From Mycolicibacterium sp. YH-1 (GTDB lineage: Bacteria; Actinomycetota; Actinomycetes; Mycobacteriales; Mycobacteriaceae), in NCBI RefSeq assembly GCF_022557175.1, contig NZ_CP092915.1:2480001-2544000 (forward strand): 64,000 nucleotides of DNA, written 5' to 3'. This document shows, one piece after another, positions 25,664 to 35,496 of the stretch. Under the pieces are notes generated by a model. That model did not search any database. It was not told the origin of the DNA and saw only the letters and a list, made by a program, of their open reading frames with translations. Position numbers and translations under genes: made by a program. Position 1 is the stretch's first letter. Every line of letters starts with the position of its first letter.

Positions 25664-27174
25664 GCACCACCGGGTCCGACCTGCGGTTGGTCCCGGCAGC
25701 GTTGACCAGCTGGGCGGTCACGGCATCGGGAATCGTGTGGGGTCCGGCCGTGACGATGGGTGTCCTGATCGTCGCGACCGCGCTGACCGCGTTGACCATG
25801 CGGATGAGCCGCGATCCCGGGTCGGCGACGCTGACCTGGCCCGCCGTACTGGCGGTCACCGCCGCCGGTGCGATGTTCGCGCTGTCGGTGGCGCTGCGGG
25901 TGGCCGACGCGGAGCACCATCCCGTCATCGCCCGGCTGGGCGACACCGTTGCGGTGACGATCGCCCCGACCGAGACACCGCGCGTCGTGGCGGGCGGTCG
26001 GCTGATGTTTCGAGCCAAGCTGCTCGCCATCGGTGACCATCGACAGTCCGGTCGGGTCCTGGTGTTCGCGTCGGTGCGCGGCTACGGCGATCTGACGGTG
26101 GGCCGCCCTGCGGCGTTTCGCGCGCGCGTCGGAAGGCCCATTCGCCGTGATCTGACGGTGGCGGTGCTGTCGGCGACCGGTGAACCGCGGGTGGGGGAGG
26201 CGGGTCCGGTGTATCGCGTGGCCGCGGACGTCCGAGCCGACTTCGGGGCGGCCGCCCGCGCCGCGCTGCCCGCCGACCAGGCGGCGATGCTGCCCGCACT
26301 GGTGCTGGGCGACACGGGCGCATTGCCGCGCGACACCGTCGAGGACTTCCGGGTTGCCGGGCTGACGCATCTGACCGCGGTCTCGGGTGCCAACGTCACC
26401 ATCGTGTGTGGTGCGGTCCTGTTGTCCGCGGCGCTGGTGGGTCCGCGCGTCGCGGTGAGCCTGGCGGCGTTGGCACTCATCGCGTTCGTGATCGTGGTGC
26501 AACCCTCTGCCAGCGTGCTGCGGGCATCGAGCATGGCCGCGATCACGTTGTTGGCCATGGTGTCCCGCCGCCGGCGCCAGGCGATACCCGCGCTCGCGGC
26601 CACCGTCATCGCCGTGCTGATCGGATGGCCCGAGATGGCCGTTGATGTCGGCTTCGCGCTGTCGGTCTCGGCGACGGCGGCACTGGTCGTCATCGCACCG
26701 GCGTGGTCGGAGCGCCTCGTCCAACGGCGGTGGCCCAAACCGCTGGCCGATGCGGTCAGCGTCGCGGTGGCGGCCCACCTGGTCACGGCGCCGCTCGTCG
26801 CGGGGATATCGGGGTCCTTCAGCGTGGTGTCGGTCGCGGCCAACCTCGCAGTGGCCGTGGTCATCCCGCCGATCACGGTGCTGGGCACCGGTGCGGCGGC
26901 GTTGGCGTCCGCGGCGCCCGACCTCGCGGGCCTGGTGATCAGGTTCACCGGGCCTGCCCTGTGGTGGCTGCTGCGGGTCGCCGACGTGGCGGCCGCGGCG
27001 CCCGGCGCGGCGGTGCCCGTCCCGTCGGGTGCGGCCGGGGTGCTGTGCGTGACACTGGCGGGTGTCGCGGCCGTGGTGCTGTGGCGGTGGCGGTGGGGCC
27101 GAATCGTGCTCGGCGCGTGCTTGGTCTGCGTGGTTGCGTGGACGTCGGCGGGACGTGACACGATCTTCGGGTGA
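25660..27174 (+). CDS. comEC: ComEC/Rec2-type DNA channel, competence domain only
   Basis: 504 aa, mostly hydrophobic. An N-terminal region with several membrane helices precedes the Competence domain core ([20 protein letters not shown], then [16 protein letters not shown], the family hallmark) and a block of C-terminal helices. ComEC of competent bacteria has a C-terminal metallo-beta-lactamase domain; here the protein ends after the last membrane segment, as in the similar-sized mycobacterial orthologues. The GTG overlaps the comEA stop and its end overlaps holA, so the three are cotranslated. Confidence 0.93.
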   Translation: MSTTGSDLRLVPAALTSWAVTASGIVWGPAVTMGVLIVATALTALTMRMSRDPGSATLTWPAVLAVTAAGAMFALSVALRVADAEHHPVIARLGDTVAVTIAPTETPRVVAGGRLMFRAKLLAIGDHRQSGRVLVFASVRGYGDLTVGRPAAFRARVGRPIRRDLTVAVLSATGEPRVGEAGPVYRVAADVRADFGAAARAALPADQAAMLPALVLGDTGALPRDTVEDFRVAGLTHLTAVSGANVTIVCGAVLLSAALVGPRVAVSLAALALIAFVIVVQPSASVLRASSMAAITLLAMVSRRRRQAIPALAATVIAVLIGWPEMAVDVGFALSVSATAALVVIAPAWSERLVQRRWPKPLADAVSVAVAAHLVTAPLVAGISGSFSVVSVAANLAVAVVIPPITVLGTGAAALASAAPDLAGLVIRFTGPALWWLLRVADVAAAAPGAAVPVPSGAAGVLCVTLAGVAAVVLWRWRWGRIVLGACLVCVVAWTSAGRDTIFG

Positions 27175-28124
27175 GCCAACTGCACCTCGTTCTCGGTGAT
27201 GAAGATCTGCTCGTCGAACGCGCGGTGGCCGCCGTTCTGCGTTCAACGCGTGAGGAAGCCGGCACGTCTGACATCCCGGTGGACCGCATGCGCGCGGGCG
27301 AGGTGAGCACCAACGAACTCGCCGAGCTGCTCAGCCCGTCACTTTTCGCCGACGAGCGGGTCGTGGTCCTCGAGGCGGCGGGCGAGGCAGGCAAGGACGC
27401 GGTCGCGCTCATCGGTTCCGCGGCGGCGGACCTCCCGCCGGGCACCGTGCTCGTCGTCATTCACTCCGGTGGCGGGCGCGCGAAGGCGCTGGCCGACCAG
27501 TTGAAGAAACTCGGGGCCGACGTGCATCCGTGCGCGAAGATCACCAAGCCCGGCGATCGGGCCGATTTCGTCCGTAACGAGTTTCGTGCCCTCAAGGTGA
27601 AGGTTGGCGACGATGCGGTGAACGCGATGCTCGACGCCGTCGGATCCGATATCCGCGAACTCGCGGCGGCGTGCTCACAACTCGTTGCGGACACCGGCGC
27701 CGACGTGACTCCCGCGGCTGTGCGGCGCTACCACAGCGGCAAGGCCGAGGTGAAGGGCTTCGACATCGCCGACAAGGCGGTCACCGGGGATATCGAGGGT
27801 GCGGCGGAGGCGCTGCGCTGGGCCATGATGGGCGGCGAGCCGCAGGTGGTTCTTGCCGACGCGCTGGCCGAGGCGGTCCATGCCATCGCCCGCGTGGCAC
27901 CGCTGTCCGGTGACCCCTACCGGCTGGCCGGAGAACTGGGCATGCCGCCGTGGCGGGTGCAGAAGGTGCAGAAGCAGGCTCGTCGCTGGTCGCGTGATTC
28001 CGTGGCGGAGGCGATGCGGCTGGTGGCCACGCTCAATGCAGACGTCAAGGGCGCAGCGGCTAGTGCCGACTACGCCCTCGAGACTGCGGTTCGCAGAGTG
28101 GCCGAACTCGCGGCCAGGGGATAA
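27171..28124 (+). CDS. holA: DNA polymerase III delta subunit
   Basis: 317 aa clamp-loader subunit that opens the beta clamp. It starts at GTG 27171 ([19 protein letters not shown]). The body shows the delta fold: [31 protein letters not shown] near the N-terminus and the C-terminal helical collar ([23 protein letters not shown]). Convergent with rpsT, with a one-base gap between the stops, as in M. tuberculosis. Confidence 0.94.
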   Translation: MSQLHLVLGDEDLLVERAVAAVLRSTREEAGTSDIPVDRMRAGEVSTNELAELLSPSLFADERVVVLEAAGEAGKDAVALIGSAAADLPPGTVLVVIHSGGGRAKALADQLKKLGADVHPCAKITKPGDRADFVRNEFRALKVKVGDDAVNAMLDAVGSDIRELAAACSQLVADTGADVTPAAVRRYHSGKAEVKGFDIADKAVTGDIEGAAEALRWAMMGGEPQVVLADALAEAVHAIARVAPLSGDPYRLAGELGMPPWRVQKVQKQARRWSRDSVAEAMRLVATLNADVKGAAASADYALETAVRRVAELAARG

Positions 28125-28125
28125 C

Positions 28126-28386
28126 TCAGAGCTTGTTCAGCGCGAGCGCCAGAGCCGACTTCTTGTTGGCGGCCTGGTTCTTGTGAATGACACCCTTGCT
28201 GGCGGCCTTGTCGAGCTTGCGGCTGGTGGCGGCGAGCAACTCGGCTGCCTTGTCCTTCTCGCCGGCGTCGATGGCCTCACGGAAGCCGCGGACAGCCGTG
28301 CGAAGAGCCGACTTCACCGACTGGTTGCGCAAACGCGCGCGCTCGTTGGTGAGGATGCGCTTCTGCTGCGACTTGATATTGGCCAC
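28126..28386 (-). CDS. rpsT: 30S ribosomal protein S20
   Basis: 86 aa, basic and helical, starting [22 protein letters not shown], the family N-terminus. It binds 16S rRNA early in 30S assembly. GAAGGAAC precedes the ATG on the minus strand. It is monocistronic, with its promoter in the 28387-28544 interval shared with the divergent ATP-grasp gene. Confidence 0.98.
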   Translation of the reverse strand: MANIKSQQKRILTNERARLRNQSVKSALRTAVRGFREAIDAGEKDKAAELLAATSRKLDKAASKGVIHKNQAANKKSALALALNKL

Positions 28387-28544
28387 GCGTGTCGTTCCTT
28401 CTTAAGGTCGGCTTGGGTTTACCAAAGTGTTTCTGGGGCGCCCGAACGCGGGCAGCGAGTGTTCAGATTACCAGCGGAGGGGGTGAATCCCCAAAGTGAC
28501 GCCTCTGGCCTGCCGAAACGTCGTTATTGGTGCAGCATGTCAGG

Positions 28545-30239
28545 GTGAGCCCGCGAACAGTGCCCGTCGAACCGTCGCGAACGGCGCCCAGCAAGTCATC
28601 GGTTAGCAAGCCATCGGTTGGCAAGTCATCGCGTGGCAAGTCCTCGAAACGCCATGACGGGATCTTCGGGGGTTACAACAGCGTAGGGGGCTACGCCAAG
28701 GCGTTCGACGAGATGTTCGACGCCGCGGGCAACGTGCGGGGACCCTACAAGGGCATCCTGGCCGAACTCGCGCCGTCGGATGCCTCCGAGCTCGCCGCCC
28801 GCTCAGAGGCGCTTGGCCGCGCCTTCGTCGATCAGGGCATCACGTTCTCGCTGTCGGGTCAGGAGCGGCCGTTCCCGCTCGACCTGGTGCCGAGGGTCAT
28901 CTCGGCCGCCGAGTGGTCGCGGTTGGAGAAGGGCATCAAACAGCGCGTTAAGGCGCTTGAGCTGTATCTGGACGATATCTACGGCGAGCAGGAGATAGTG
29001 CGCGACGGCGTCATCCCACGCCGGCTGATCACATCGTGTGAGCACTTTCACCGAGAGGCCGTCGGCATCGTCCCGCCCAACGGTGTGCGCATCCACGTGG
29101 CGGGTATCGACTTGGTGCGCGACGCCCAGGGCAGCTTCCGGGTGCTGGAGGACAACCTGCGCTCGCCGTCGGGCGTCTCCTATGTGATGGAGAACCGCCG
29201 CACCATGGCGCGGGTCTTCCCGAATCTGTTCGCCACGCATCGCGTCCGCGCGGTCGGGGACTACGCCTCGCATCTGCTGCGCGCCCTGCGCAATGCGGCG
29301 GCGTCCAATGAGGCCGACCCGACCGTGGTGGTGCTCACCCCGGGCGTCTACAACTCGGCCTACTTCGAGCACTCGCTGCTGGCCCGCCAGATGGGTGTCG
29401 AACTGGTCGAGGGTCGCGACCTGTTCTGCCGGGACAACACCGTCTACATGCGGACCACCGAGGGTGAGCGTCAGGTCGACGTCATCTATCGCCGAATCGA
29501 CGACGAGTTCTTAGACCCGATGCACTTCAAACCCGACTCCGTGCTCGGCGTGGCCGGGATCCTCAACGCGGCCCGGGCGGGAAACGTGGTCATCTCGAGC
29601 GCGGTGGGCAACGGTGTCGGCGACGACAAACTGGTCTACACCTACGTGCCGACGATCATCGAGTACTACCTCGGGGAGAAGCCGCTGCTGGCCAACGTCG
29701 ACACCTTCCGGTGCTGGCTGGACGATGAGCGCGAGGAGGTGCTCGACCGCGTCGATGAGCTGGTCATCAAGCCCGTCGAGGGCTCCGGCGGGTACGGCAT
29801 TGTGTTCGGCCCCGATGCGTCGGAGAAGGAACTGGCCACGATCTGCAAGAAGATCCGGGCCGACCCGCGCGGCTGGATCGCCCAGCCGGTGGTGCAGCTG
29901 TCCACCGTTCCCACCCAGATCGACGACAAGCTGGCGCCGCGGCACGTGGATCTGCGTCCGTTTGCGGTCAATGACGGTGACGACGTGTGGGTGCTGCCCG
30001 GCGGGTTGACCCGGGTGGCACTTCCGGAGGGCTCGCTGGTGGTGAACTCCAGCCAGGGCGGCGGGTCCAAGGACACCTGGGTGCTGGCCTCGCGCACGTC
30101 GGCCGCCGACCGCGAGCTGGCGGCTGCCGAGGTCGTTCGGTCGCTGCCGAAGAACGCCAAGGGGCCGACGGTGGAGAAGGACGCTGACACCATGAGCCAG
30201 CAGCAACAGCAGCAGCAACAGAGCAGCGGGAGGCACTGA
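28545..30239 (+). CDS. Circularly permuted ATP-grasp protein
   Basis: About 564 aa. The N-terminal 35 residues are Ser/Lys-rich. The body is a CP_ATPgrasp domain (YNSVGGYAKAFDEMFD; VLEDNLRSPSGVSYVMENRR; VDVIYRRIDDEFLDPMHF; LVIKPVEGSGGYGIVFG). The extreme C-terminus contains a run of Gln residues (MSQQQQQQQQSSGRH). It corresponds to Rv2411c and is followed by alpha-E and transglutaminase genes, a trio widespread in actinobacteria and thought to make or modify a peptide bond; the product is unknown. The start is uncertain: GTG 28545 is preferred, GTG 28530 and TTG 28527 are also in frame. Confidence 0.88.
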   Translation: MSPRTVPVEPSRTAPSKSSVSKPSVGKSSRGKSSKRHDGIFGGYNSVGGYAKAFDEMFDAAGNVRGPYKGILAELAPSDASELAARSEALGRAFVDQGITFSLSGQERPFPLDLVPRVISAAEWSRLEKGIKQRVKALELYLDDIYGEQEIVRDGVIPRRLITSCEHFHREAVGIVPPNGVRIHVAGIDLVRDAQGSFRVLEDNLRSPSGVSYVMENRRTMARVFPNLFATHRVRAVGDYASHLLRALRNAAASNEADPTVVVLTPGVYNSAYFEHSLLARQMGVELVEGRDLFCRDNTVYMRTTEGERQVDVIYRRIDDEFLDPMHFKPDSVLGVAGILNAARAGNVVISSAVGNGVGDDKLVYTYVPTIIEYYLGEKPLLANVDTFRCWLDDEREEVLDRVDELVIKPVEGSGGYGIVFGPDASEKELATICKKIRADPRGWIAQPVVQLSTVPTQIDDKLAPRHVDLRPFAVNDGDDVWVLPGGLTRVALPEGSLVVNSSQGGGSKDTWVLASRTSAADRELAAAEVVRSLPKNAKGPTVEKDADTMSQQQQQQQQSSGRH

Positions 30240-31216
30240 TGCTGGCGCGCAACGCGGAATCGTTGTACTGGATCGGACGCTACGTCGAGCGAGCCGATGA
30301 CACCGCCCGCATCCTCGACGTCACCGTCCATCAACTCCTAGAGGACTCCAGCGTCGACCCCGACCAGGCATCGCGGACACTGCTGCGGGTGCTGGGCATC
30401 GAGGCCCCGAAGATCGCGTTGGACGTGTGGTCGCTCACCGACCTGGTGGCCTTCAGCCGGGACACCGACGGCGGCTGCTCGATCGTCGAGGCGATCTCCG
30501 CGGCACGTGAGAATGCCCGTGGCGCACGGGAAGTCACGTCGACCGAGATCTGGGAGTGCCTCAACACCACCTACAACGCGCTGGCCGAACGCGAACGCGC
30601 CGCGAAACGCCTCGGACCGCACGAGTTCCTGTCCTACGTCGAGGGCAGGGCGGCGATGTTCGCCGGGTTGGCCGACTCCACGCTGTCCCGCGACGACGGG
30701 TACCGCTTCATGGTGCTGGGCCGCGCGATCGAACGTGTCGACATGACGGTGCGCCTGCTGCTGTCCCGTGTCGGCGACAGCGCGTCCTCACCGGCGTGGG
30801 CGACGGTGCTGCGCTCGGCCGGCGCGCACGACACCTATCTGCGCACGTACCGCGGTGTGCTCGACGCCGGCAGAGTCGTCGAGTTCATGTTGCTGGACCG
30901 GCTTTTCCCGCGGTCGGTCATGTACTCGCTGCGGCTGGCCGAGCACAGCCTCGAGGAACTGCGCCACAGCGCGCTCAATCGGGTCGGCGCCACCGCGGAG
31001 ACGCAACGGCTCTTGGGTCGGGCGCGCAGCGAGTTGGAGTTTCTGCGGCCGGGAGTCCTGTTGGAGTCCCTCGAGGAGCGGTTGGCGGGCCTGCAGGAGA
31101 CCTGCCACGAGGTCGGAGAGGCGCTGGCGGTGGAGTACTTCCACTCCGCGCCGTGGGTGGCGTGGACCGATGCGGGGCGCAATGCCTCGGTCGTGATCGA
31201 GGAGGGTGAGGTCTGA
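30239..31216 (+). CDS. Alpha-E domain-containing protein
   Basis: 325 aa, almost entirely helical. It starts MLARNAESLYWIGRYVERADDTARILDV, the signature of the alpha-E (DUF403) family. The ATG overlaps the ATP-grasp stop (TGATG) and its own stop overlaps the transglutaminase start in the same way, so the three proteins are almost certainly made together in equal amounts. Alpha-E proteins are predicted to act with ATP-grasp ligases; no biochemical role is firmly assigned. Confidence 0.9.
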   Translation: MLARNAESLYWIGRYVERADDTARILDVTVHQLLEDSSVDPDQASRTLLRVLGIEAPKIALDVWSLTDLVAFSRDTDGGCSIVEAISAARENARGAREVTSTEIWECLNTTYNALAERERAAKRLGPHEFLSYVEGRAAMFAGLADSTLSRDDGYRFMVLGRAIERVDMTVRLLLSRVGDSASSPAWATVLRSAGAHDTYLRTYRGVLDAGRVVEFMLLDRLFPRSVMYSLRLAEHSLEELRHSALNRVGATAETQRLLGRARSELEFLRPGVLLESLEERLAGLQETCHEVGEALAVEYFHSAPWVAWTDAGRNASVVIEEGEV

Positions 31217-32055
31217 TGTGGCGCATGCGTGTCATCCACGCCACGGGCTACGCCTACAAGTCACCGGTGACCGCGTCGTTCAACGAGGTTCGGCTCACGC
31301 CTCGGTCGGACTCGCGGCAGAACGTCATCCTCAACCGCATCGAGACGGTGCCCGCCACCAGGTCCTACCGGTACGTCGACTACTGGGGGACCGCTGTCAC
31401 GGCCTTCGATCTGCACGCCCCGCACACCGAACTCGAGGTGACGGCGTCATCGGTGGTCGAAACCGACACGGAGGAGATGCCCGAGACGACGGTCACCTGG
31501 GAGGAATTGAAGTCCGGGGCGGTCATCGACCGGTTCGACGAGGTGCTCACGGCCAGGCACTACACGCCTGCGAGCGGTCGCATCGCTCGGGTCGGGCAGC
31601 GGATCGCCAAGGAGCACGACCCCGCCGAGGCTGTCATCGAGGCCGCCAACTGGGTGCACGGTGAGCTCGATTACGTGCCAGGGACCACCGGCGTGCACTC
31701 CTCGGGTCTTGACGCGTTACGGGAGGGCAAGGGCGTCTGCCAGGACTTCGCGCACCTCACGTTGATCCTGTTGCGCAGCATGGGGATTCCCGCTCGATAT
31801 GTGTCTGGTTATCTGCATCCGCACAAGGAGGCCGTCGTGGGTGACACCATCGACGGTCAGAGCCATGCCTGGGTGCAGGCGTGGACGGGCGGATGGTGGA
31901 ACTTCGACCCCACCAACGACGCCGCGATCAACGAGCAGTACGTCAGCGTCGGTGTCGGCCGTGACTACGCCGATGTCAGCCCGTTGAAGGGCATCTACTC
32001 CGGTGAGGGTTCGACCGATCTGGACGTCGTCGTCGAGATCACCCGCCTGGCCTAG
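31216..32055 (+). CDS. Transglutaminase-like cysteine protease-fold protein
   Basis: 279 aa. An N-terminal beta domain ([21 protein letters not shown]) precedes a transglutaminase core with Cys in [12 protein letters not shown], His in SHAWVQAW and Asp in WNFDPTND, the complete triad. Bacterial members are often peptidases or amidases rather than cross-linkers. Third gene of the ATP-grasp/alpha-E trio. Its last 17 bases overlap the convergent RNase Z-like gene. Confidence 0.92.
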   Translation: MWRMRVIHATGYAYKSPVTASFNEVRLTPRSDSRQNVILNRIETVPATRSYRYVDYWGTAVTAFDLHAPHTELEVTASSVVETDTEEMPETTVTWEELKSGAVIDRFDEVLTARHYTPASGRIARVGQRIAKEHDPAEAVIEAANWVHGELDYVPGTTGVHSSGLDALREGKGVCQDFAHLTLILLRSMGIPARYVSGYLHPHKEAVVGDTIDGQSHAWVQAWTGGWWNFDPTNDAAINEQYVSVGVGRDYADVSPLKGIYSGEGSTDLDVVVEITRLA

Positions 32056-32926
32056 CCGCGTCGGCGCCGTCGATCTTGTGTCCACAGACGCCGGGGTGCA
32101 CGTCCACTCGCAGCAGGTCGTCGCCGAGTTCGATCTGGCGACTGAACGTGGTGGCGGCCAGTGCGCGCCACTCCTCCTCCTGGCCCGGTGCGATGCCGGG
32201 CACGTAGTGGGTGAGGATCAGGATGCCGACGCCCGCCCGGGTGGCGGTTGCGCCTGCCTCCTCGACTGAGGAGTGGTAGTCGCAGATGTCGCGGATCCGC
32301 TGCGCGGGCATCAGGGCGATGAGTTCCTTGCGAATCACGGTGTGCACCAACGCACCCGCGCCTGCGGCCAGCTCGTCCAGGCTCTCGCACGGCACCGTGT
32401 CCCCGGCGAGAACCACCGACGCGCCCGCATGCTCCACCCGGAAGGCCACGGTCGGGGCCACGGGCCGATGGTCGGTCGGGGCGGCGCGGATCAGCACGTC
32501 GCCCTGCTCCCACACGACACCCTCGGTGTACTCGAGGACCTCCACCTGCGGTGGACCCGTGAGATCTGGATGGTGGGCCAGGCGATAGCCGATATCGTGC
32601 CCGAACGCCTTCAGCGTGGCATCGACGACCTCCGCGGTGCCGGGTGGCCCGATGATGGGCAGTGGCGGGGCATCTGGGGTGAACGTCATCACCCATCGGG
32701 TGATGAGGAGGTCGCCGAGGTCGGCGATGTGATCGCTGTGCAGGTGAGTCAGCAGCAGTGCGGTCAGGGCGGGGGCGCTGCTGCCCGCCGCCGCGAGGCG
32801 CTGCTGGACGCCACGTCCGCAGTCGACCAGGAAGGTCTGCTCGCCGGCGCGAATCAGCGTGGCCGGTCCTGCTCGGTTCGCGTCGGGTACGGGGCTGCCG
32901 GTGCCGAGCAGCGTCACGTCGATCAT
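32039..32926 (-). CDS. RNase Z-like metallo-beta-lactamase fold hydrolase
   Basis: 295 aa. It starts [22 protein letters not shown], as in tRNase Z-type proteins, and has the metal-binding HxHxDH ([16 protein letters not shown], about residues 60-75) and later His residues ([17 protein letters not shown]). It is the Rv2407 equivalent; activity against tRNA 3' ends is possible but the flexible-arm of classical RNase Z is not obvious. ATG 32926 is chosen because the upstream in-frame extension lies over the divergent CBS promoter. Confidence 0.85.
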   Translation of the reverse strand: MIDVTLLGTGSPVPDANRAGPATLIRAGEQTFLVDCGRGVQQRLAAAGSSAPALTALLLTHLHSDHIADLGDLLITRWVMTFTPDAPPLPIIGPPGTAEVVDATLKAFGHDIGYRLAHHPDLTGPPQVEVLEYTEGVVWEQGDVLIRAAPTDHRPVAPTVAFRVEHAGASVVLAGDTVPCESLDELAAGAGALVHTVIRKELIALMPAQRIRDICDYHSSVEEAGATATRAGVGILILTHYVPGIAPGQEEEWRALAATTFSRQIELGDDLLRVDVHPGVCGHKIDGADAARPGG

Positions 32927-33005
32927 GGGCACAGGTATACCGCCCAGGGTCGGGCGCCGGACGGTTATGCGAGTTCGCTGGGGCTTTCCTCGCGCCGAGA
33001 TCCGA

Positions 33006-33035
33006 CCTAGCCTGGTGTGAGCCAGGTCACCTAGG
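33006..33035 (+). promoter_or_regulatory. Composite inverted repeat overlapping CBS-gene ribosome-binding site
   Basis: CCTAG (33006-33010) pairs with CTAGG (33031-33035), and inside it CCTGG (33011-33015) pairs with CCAGG (33022-33026). The right outer arm shares bases with the AGGAGG ribosome-binding site at 33033-33038 of the following gene. It could be an operator or an RNA hairpin that masks translation start. Confidence 0.35.
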
Positions 33036-33043
33036 AGGCTGCG

Positions 33044-33472
33044 GTGCGGATCTCGGATGTGTTGAAGAACAAGGGTGCGGGTGTGCTGACCATCACCCCG
33101 GACACCATGGTCAGCGACCTGCTGACCGGACTGGTCACACGCAATGTCGGCGCGATGGTGGTGATAGGTCCGGAGGGGCCGGTGGGCATCGTCTCCGAGC
33201 GCGACGTCCTGCGCAAACTGCACGAATTCGGCCCCGCACTGCTCCACAGGTGCGTCGCGGACATCATGACCCCCGAGCTGATCACCTGCACGCCGGATGA
33301 TCCGGTGGACCTCCTCAGCGGGCTCATGACCACGAATCGGGTGCGCCACGTGCCCGTCATCGCCGACGGGCAGCTGGTGGGCATCGTCAGCATCGGCGAC
33401 GTGGTGAAGACCCGGATGGAGGAACTCCAGATGCAGCAGGAGCAGTTGGAGGCCTACATCACCCAGGGGTGA
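33044..33472 (+). CDS. CBS-domain protein
   Basis: 142 aa made of two CBS motifs ([21 protein letters not shown]... and [21 protein letters not shown]...[21 protein letters not shown]) and a short Gln/Glu-rich helix at the end. CBS pairs bind adenine nucleotides and act as energy sensors. It matches Rv2406c next to the RNase Z-like gene. GTG 33044 is preceded by AGGAGG. Confidence 0.92.
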   Translation: MRISDVLKNKGAGVLTITPDTMVSDLLTGLVTRNVGAMVVIGPEGPVGIVSERDVLRKLHEFGPALLHRCVADIMTPELITCTPDDPVDLLSGLMTTNRVRHVPVIADGQLVGIVSIGDVVKTRMEELQMQQEQLEAYITQG

Positions 33473-33518
33473 GGTTCGACCCTTTCACCTCGGCAGTGCG
33501 ATCAGCCAAGATGGCGGG

Positions 33519-34124
33519 GTGACCAGCGTCGAGGTTCGTCCCGCCACCCGTGCCGATGTGCCCGCCCTGTCCAAGACGCTGGGCCGCGCCTTCTTCGATG
33601 ACCCCGTGATGCGTTGGATGCTGCCCGATGACGACGAGCGCCGACGCAAGCTGCACCGACTGTTCGGCGCGCTGACCCGCCATCACCACCTGTCCCGCGG
33701 TGGTGTCGAGGTCGCCCCCGACGGTCCGGGAATCGGCGGAGCCGCACTCTGGGACCCACCCGGGCAGTGGCAACAGACCCGCTGGGAGGAGATGCGGGCG
33801 ATGCCCGGCCTGGTCATGGCATTCCGGAAGTCGATGACGCGCGGCCTGGCGGTGTCGGAGCTGATGAAGAGGGCGCACCCCGAGGAACCGCACTGGTATC
33901 TGGCGGTCATCGGCAGCGACCCCGACGTGCGCGGTAAGGGCTACGGCAATGCGCTGATGAGGTCGCGCCTGGACCGCTGCGATGCCGAGTACGCCCCGGC
34001 CTACCTCGAGTCGAGCAACCCTGACAACGTGCCGTACTACGAGAGGTTCGGGTTCGAGGTCACCGGCGAGATCAGGTTGCCCGACGGCCCGAGCCTGGTC
34101 CCAATGTGGCGCCAGCCGCGCTGA
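33519..34124 (+). CDS. GNAT family N-acetyltransferase
   Basis: 201 aa. GNAT fold with VRPATRADVPALSKTLGRAFFDDPVMRWM at the start and the acetyl-CoA loop SDPDVRGKGYGNALM (R/Q-x-x-G-x-G/A) near residue 135, ending YYERFGFEVTGEIRLPDGPSLVPMW. The acceptor is unknown. Convergent with the flavin monooxygenase gene, 10 bases apart. Confidence 0.9.
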   Translation: MTSVEVRPATRADVPALSKTLGRAFFDDPVMRWMLPDDDERRRKLHRLFGALTRHHHLSRGGVEVAPDGPGIGGAALWDPPGQWQQTRWEEMRAMPGLVMAFRKSMTRGLAVSELMKRAHPEEPHWYLAVIGSDPDVRGKGYGNALMRSRLDRCDAEYAPAYLESSNPDNVPYYERFGFEVTGEIRLPDGPSLVPMWRQPR

Positions 34125-34134
34125 CGCGCGCGGT

Positions 34135-35496
34135 CTAGCCGGTCTGCGCAGCCTGCTCTGCCCGACGATCCAGCGGGCGTTGCAGCCCCAGATGACCGCG
34201 CAGCGTGGTGTGCCGGTACTCCCGACGGAACAGGCCGCGGTCGCGGAGGATCGGCACCACGTGGTCGACGAACAGTTCGAGCCCGGACGGGAAGACGTCA
34301 GGCATCAGGTTGAAACCGTCGACAGCCCCGGCGACGAACCACTCCTCGATCGCGTCGGCGATGCGCTCGGGCGAGCCGATCACCAGTCGGTGCCAGGTGA
34401 TCACTCGATCGAGAAGCTGACGGACCGTCAGTTCCTCGCGGCGTGCCAGGTTCACGACGATGTCGCGTGCACCCTGGGATCCCGTATCGGTCACCGCACC
34501 GTCGAGCAGCCACTGTGGCAGTGGCTTGTCCCAGTCGAGTTCGCCGGGATCGACGGAGATCTGCCCGGCCAGGTGTGCCAGCCGGCGCTCCCCGGCCAGC
34601 TCGTTCAATTCGTCGTTGCGGCGCCGGGCCTCATCGTCGGTGCTGCCCAGCACGAACGACAGCCCGGGCATGATGCGGATTGCATCCCGGGGTCGTCCGT
34701 ACGCGACTGTGCGCGAACGCAGTTCGTCGGCGTTGCGTAGCGCATCCGGCAGCGAGGCCTGCGCGGCGAACACACCGTCGGCATACCGGGCCGCCAGATC
34801 GAGGCCGCCCGGCGAGCCGCCGGCCTGGAACAGCACCGGATGCCCTTGCGGGGAACGGGGCAGCGTCAGCGGTCCGTCGACGCTGAAGAACTCGCCGCGG
34901 TGGTCGATCGTGTGGATGGCGCCCGGTCTGCTGAACGCTCCTGTGCGTTTGTCGGCGAGTACGGCGTCGTCGTCCCAGGAATCCCACAGCGCACGAACCA
35001 CGTCGATGAACTCCGCGGCGCGCCGGTACCGGTCGCGCCGGTCGGGCCGGCCGCCGGGGTCATCGCCATGGCCGAAGTTGTTCCACGCGTATGGATCACT
35101 GCTGGTCACCACGTTCCATGCCACCCGCCCGCGGCTGAGGTGATCCAGTGACGAGAACCGGCGAGCGAGGTTGTAGGGCTCCTCGAAGGACGTCGACACG
35201 GTGCCAATGAGCCCGAGATGTGTGGTGGCCGAGGCCAGTGTCGACAGCAGCACCAGCGGGTCGAGTGCGAGCGGCGGTGCCACCAGCGGCTCGTCGGGCT
35301 TCTGGAACAGCGACGGGCTGTCGGCGAGAAACAGCGCATCGAGCGTTCCGCGCTCCGCGGTCTGGGCCACCTCGATCCAGAACGCGGGGTCGGTGAACCA
35401 GTCGGGGTCAGCGCTGGGATGCTGCCACGCCGCCGGGTGCATACCGTCGGACAGCACGTTGACACCCAGGTGCAGTTCCCGGTTCGCCGTGATCAC
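34135..35496 (-). CDS. LLM-class FMN-dependent monooxygenase (NtaA/SnaA/DszA type)
   Basis: 453 aa TIM-barrel flavoprotein. Typical segments are WFTDPAFWIEVAQTAERGTLDALFLAD, the flavin-site HLSRGRVAWNVVTSSD, and PVLFQAGGSPGGLDLAARYAD. This subfamily uses reduced FMN and oxygen to oxidise nitrilotriacetate, dibenzothiophene sulfone and other sulfur or nitrogen compounds. It overlaps by four bases the end of the preceding binding-protein gene, so the importer probably brings in its substrate. No flavin reductase is adjacent. Confidence 0.9.
   Translation of the reverse strand: MITANRELHLGVNVLSDGMHPAAWQHPSADPDWFTDPAFWIEVAQTAERGTLDALFLADSPSLFQKPDEPLVAPPLALDPLVLLSTLASATTHLGLIGTVSTSFEEPYNLARRFSSLDHLSRGRVAWNVVTSSDPYAWNNFGHGDDPGGRPDRRDRYRRAAEFIDVVRALWDSWDDDAVLADKRTGAFSRPGAIHTIDHRGEFFSVDGPLTLPRSPQGHPVLFQAGGSPGGLDLAARYADGVFAAQASLPDALRNADELRSRTVAYGRPRDAIRIMPGLSFVLGSTDDEARRRNDELNELAGERRLAHLAGQISVDPGELDWDKPLPQWLLDGAVTDTGSQGARDIVVNLARREELTVRQLLDRVITWHRLVIGSPERIADAIEEWFVAGAVDGFNLMPDVFPSGLELFVDHVVPILRDRGLFRREYRHTTLRGHLGLQRPLDRRAEQAAQTG

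Noticed and set aside
25654..27246. A 530-codon minus-strand open frame across comEC
   Set aside because: Composition (Arg, His, Gln) is that of an antisense shadow, and the plus-strand comEC frame has clear family motifs.
30190..30239. CAG-repeat tract (glutamine run) considered as an unstable microsatellite
   Set aside because: It is short (about 30 bases of CAG/CAA mix) and in frame at the end of the ATP-grasp gene; noted only as a protein feature.
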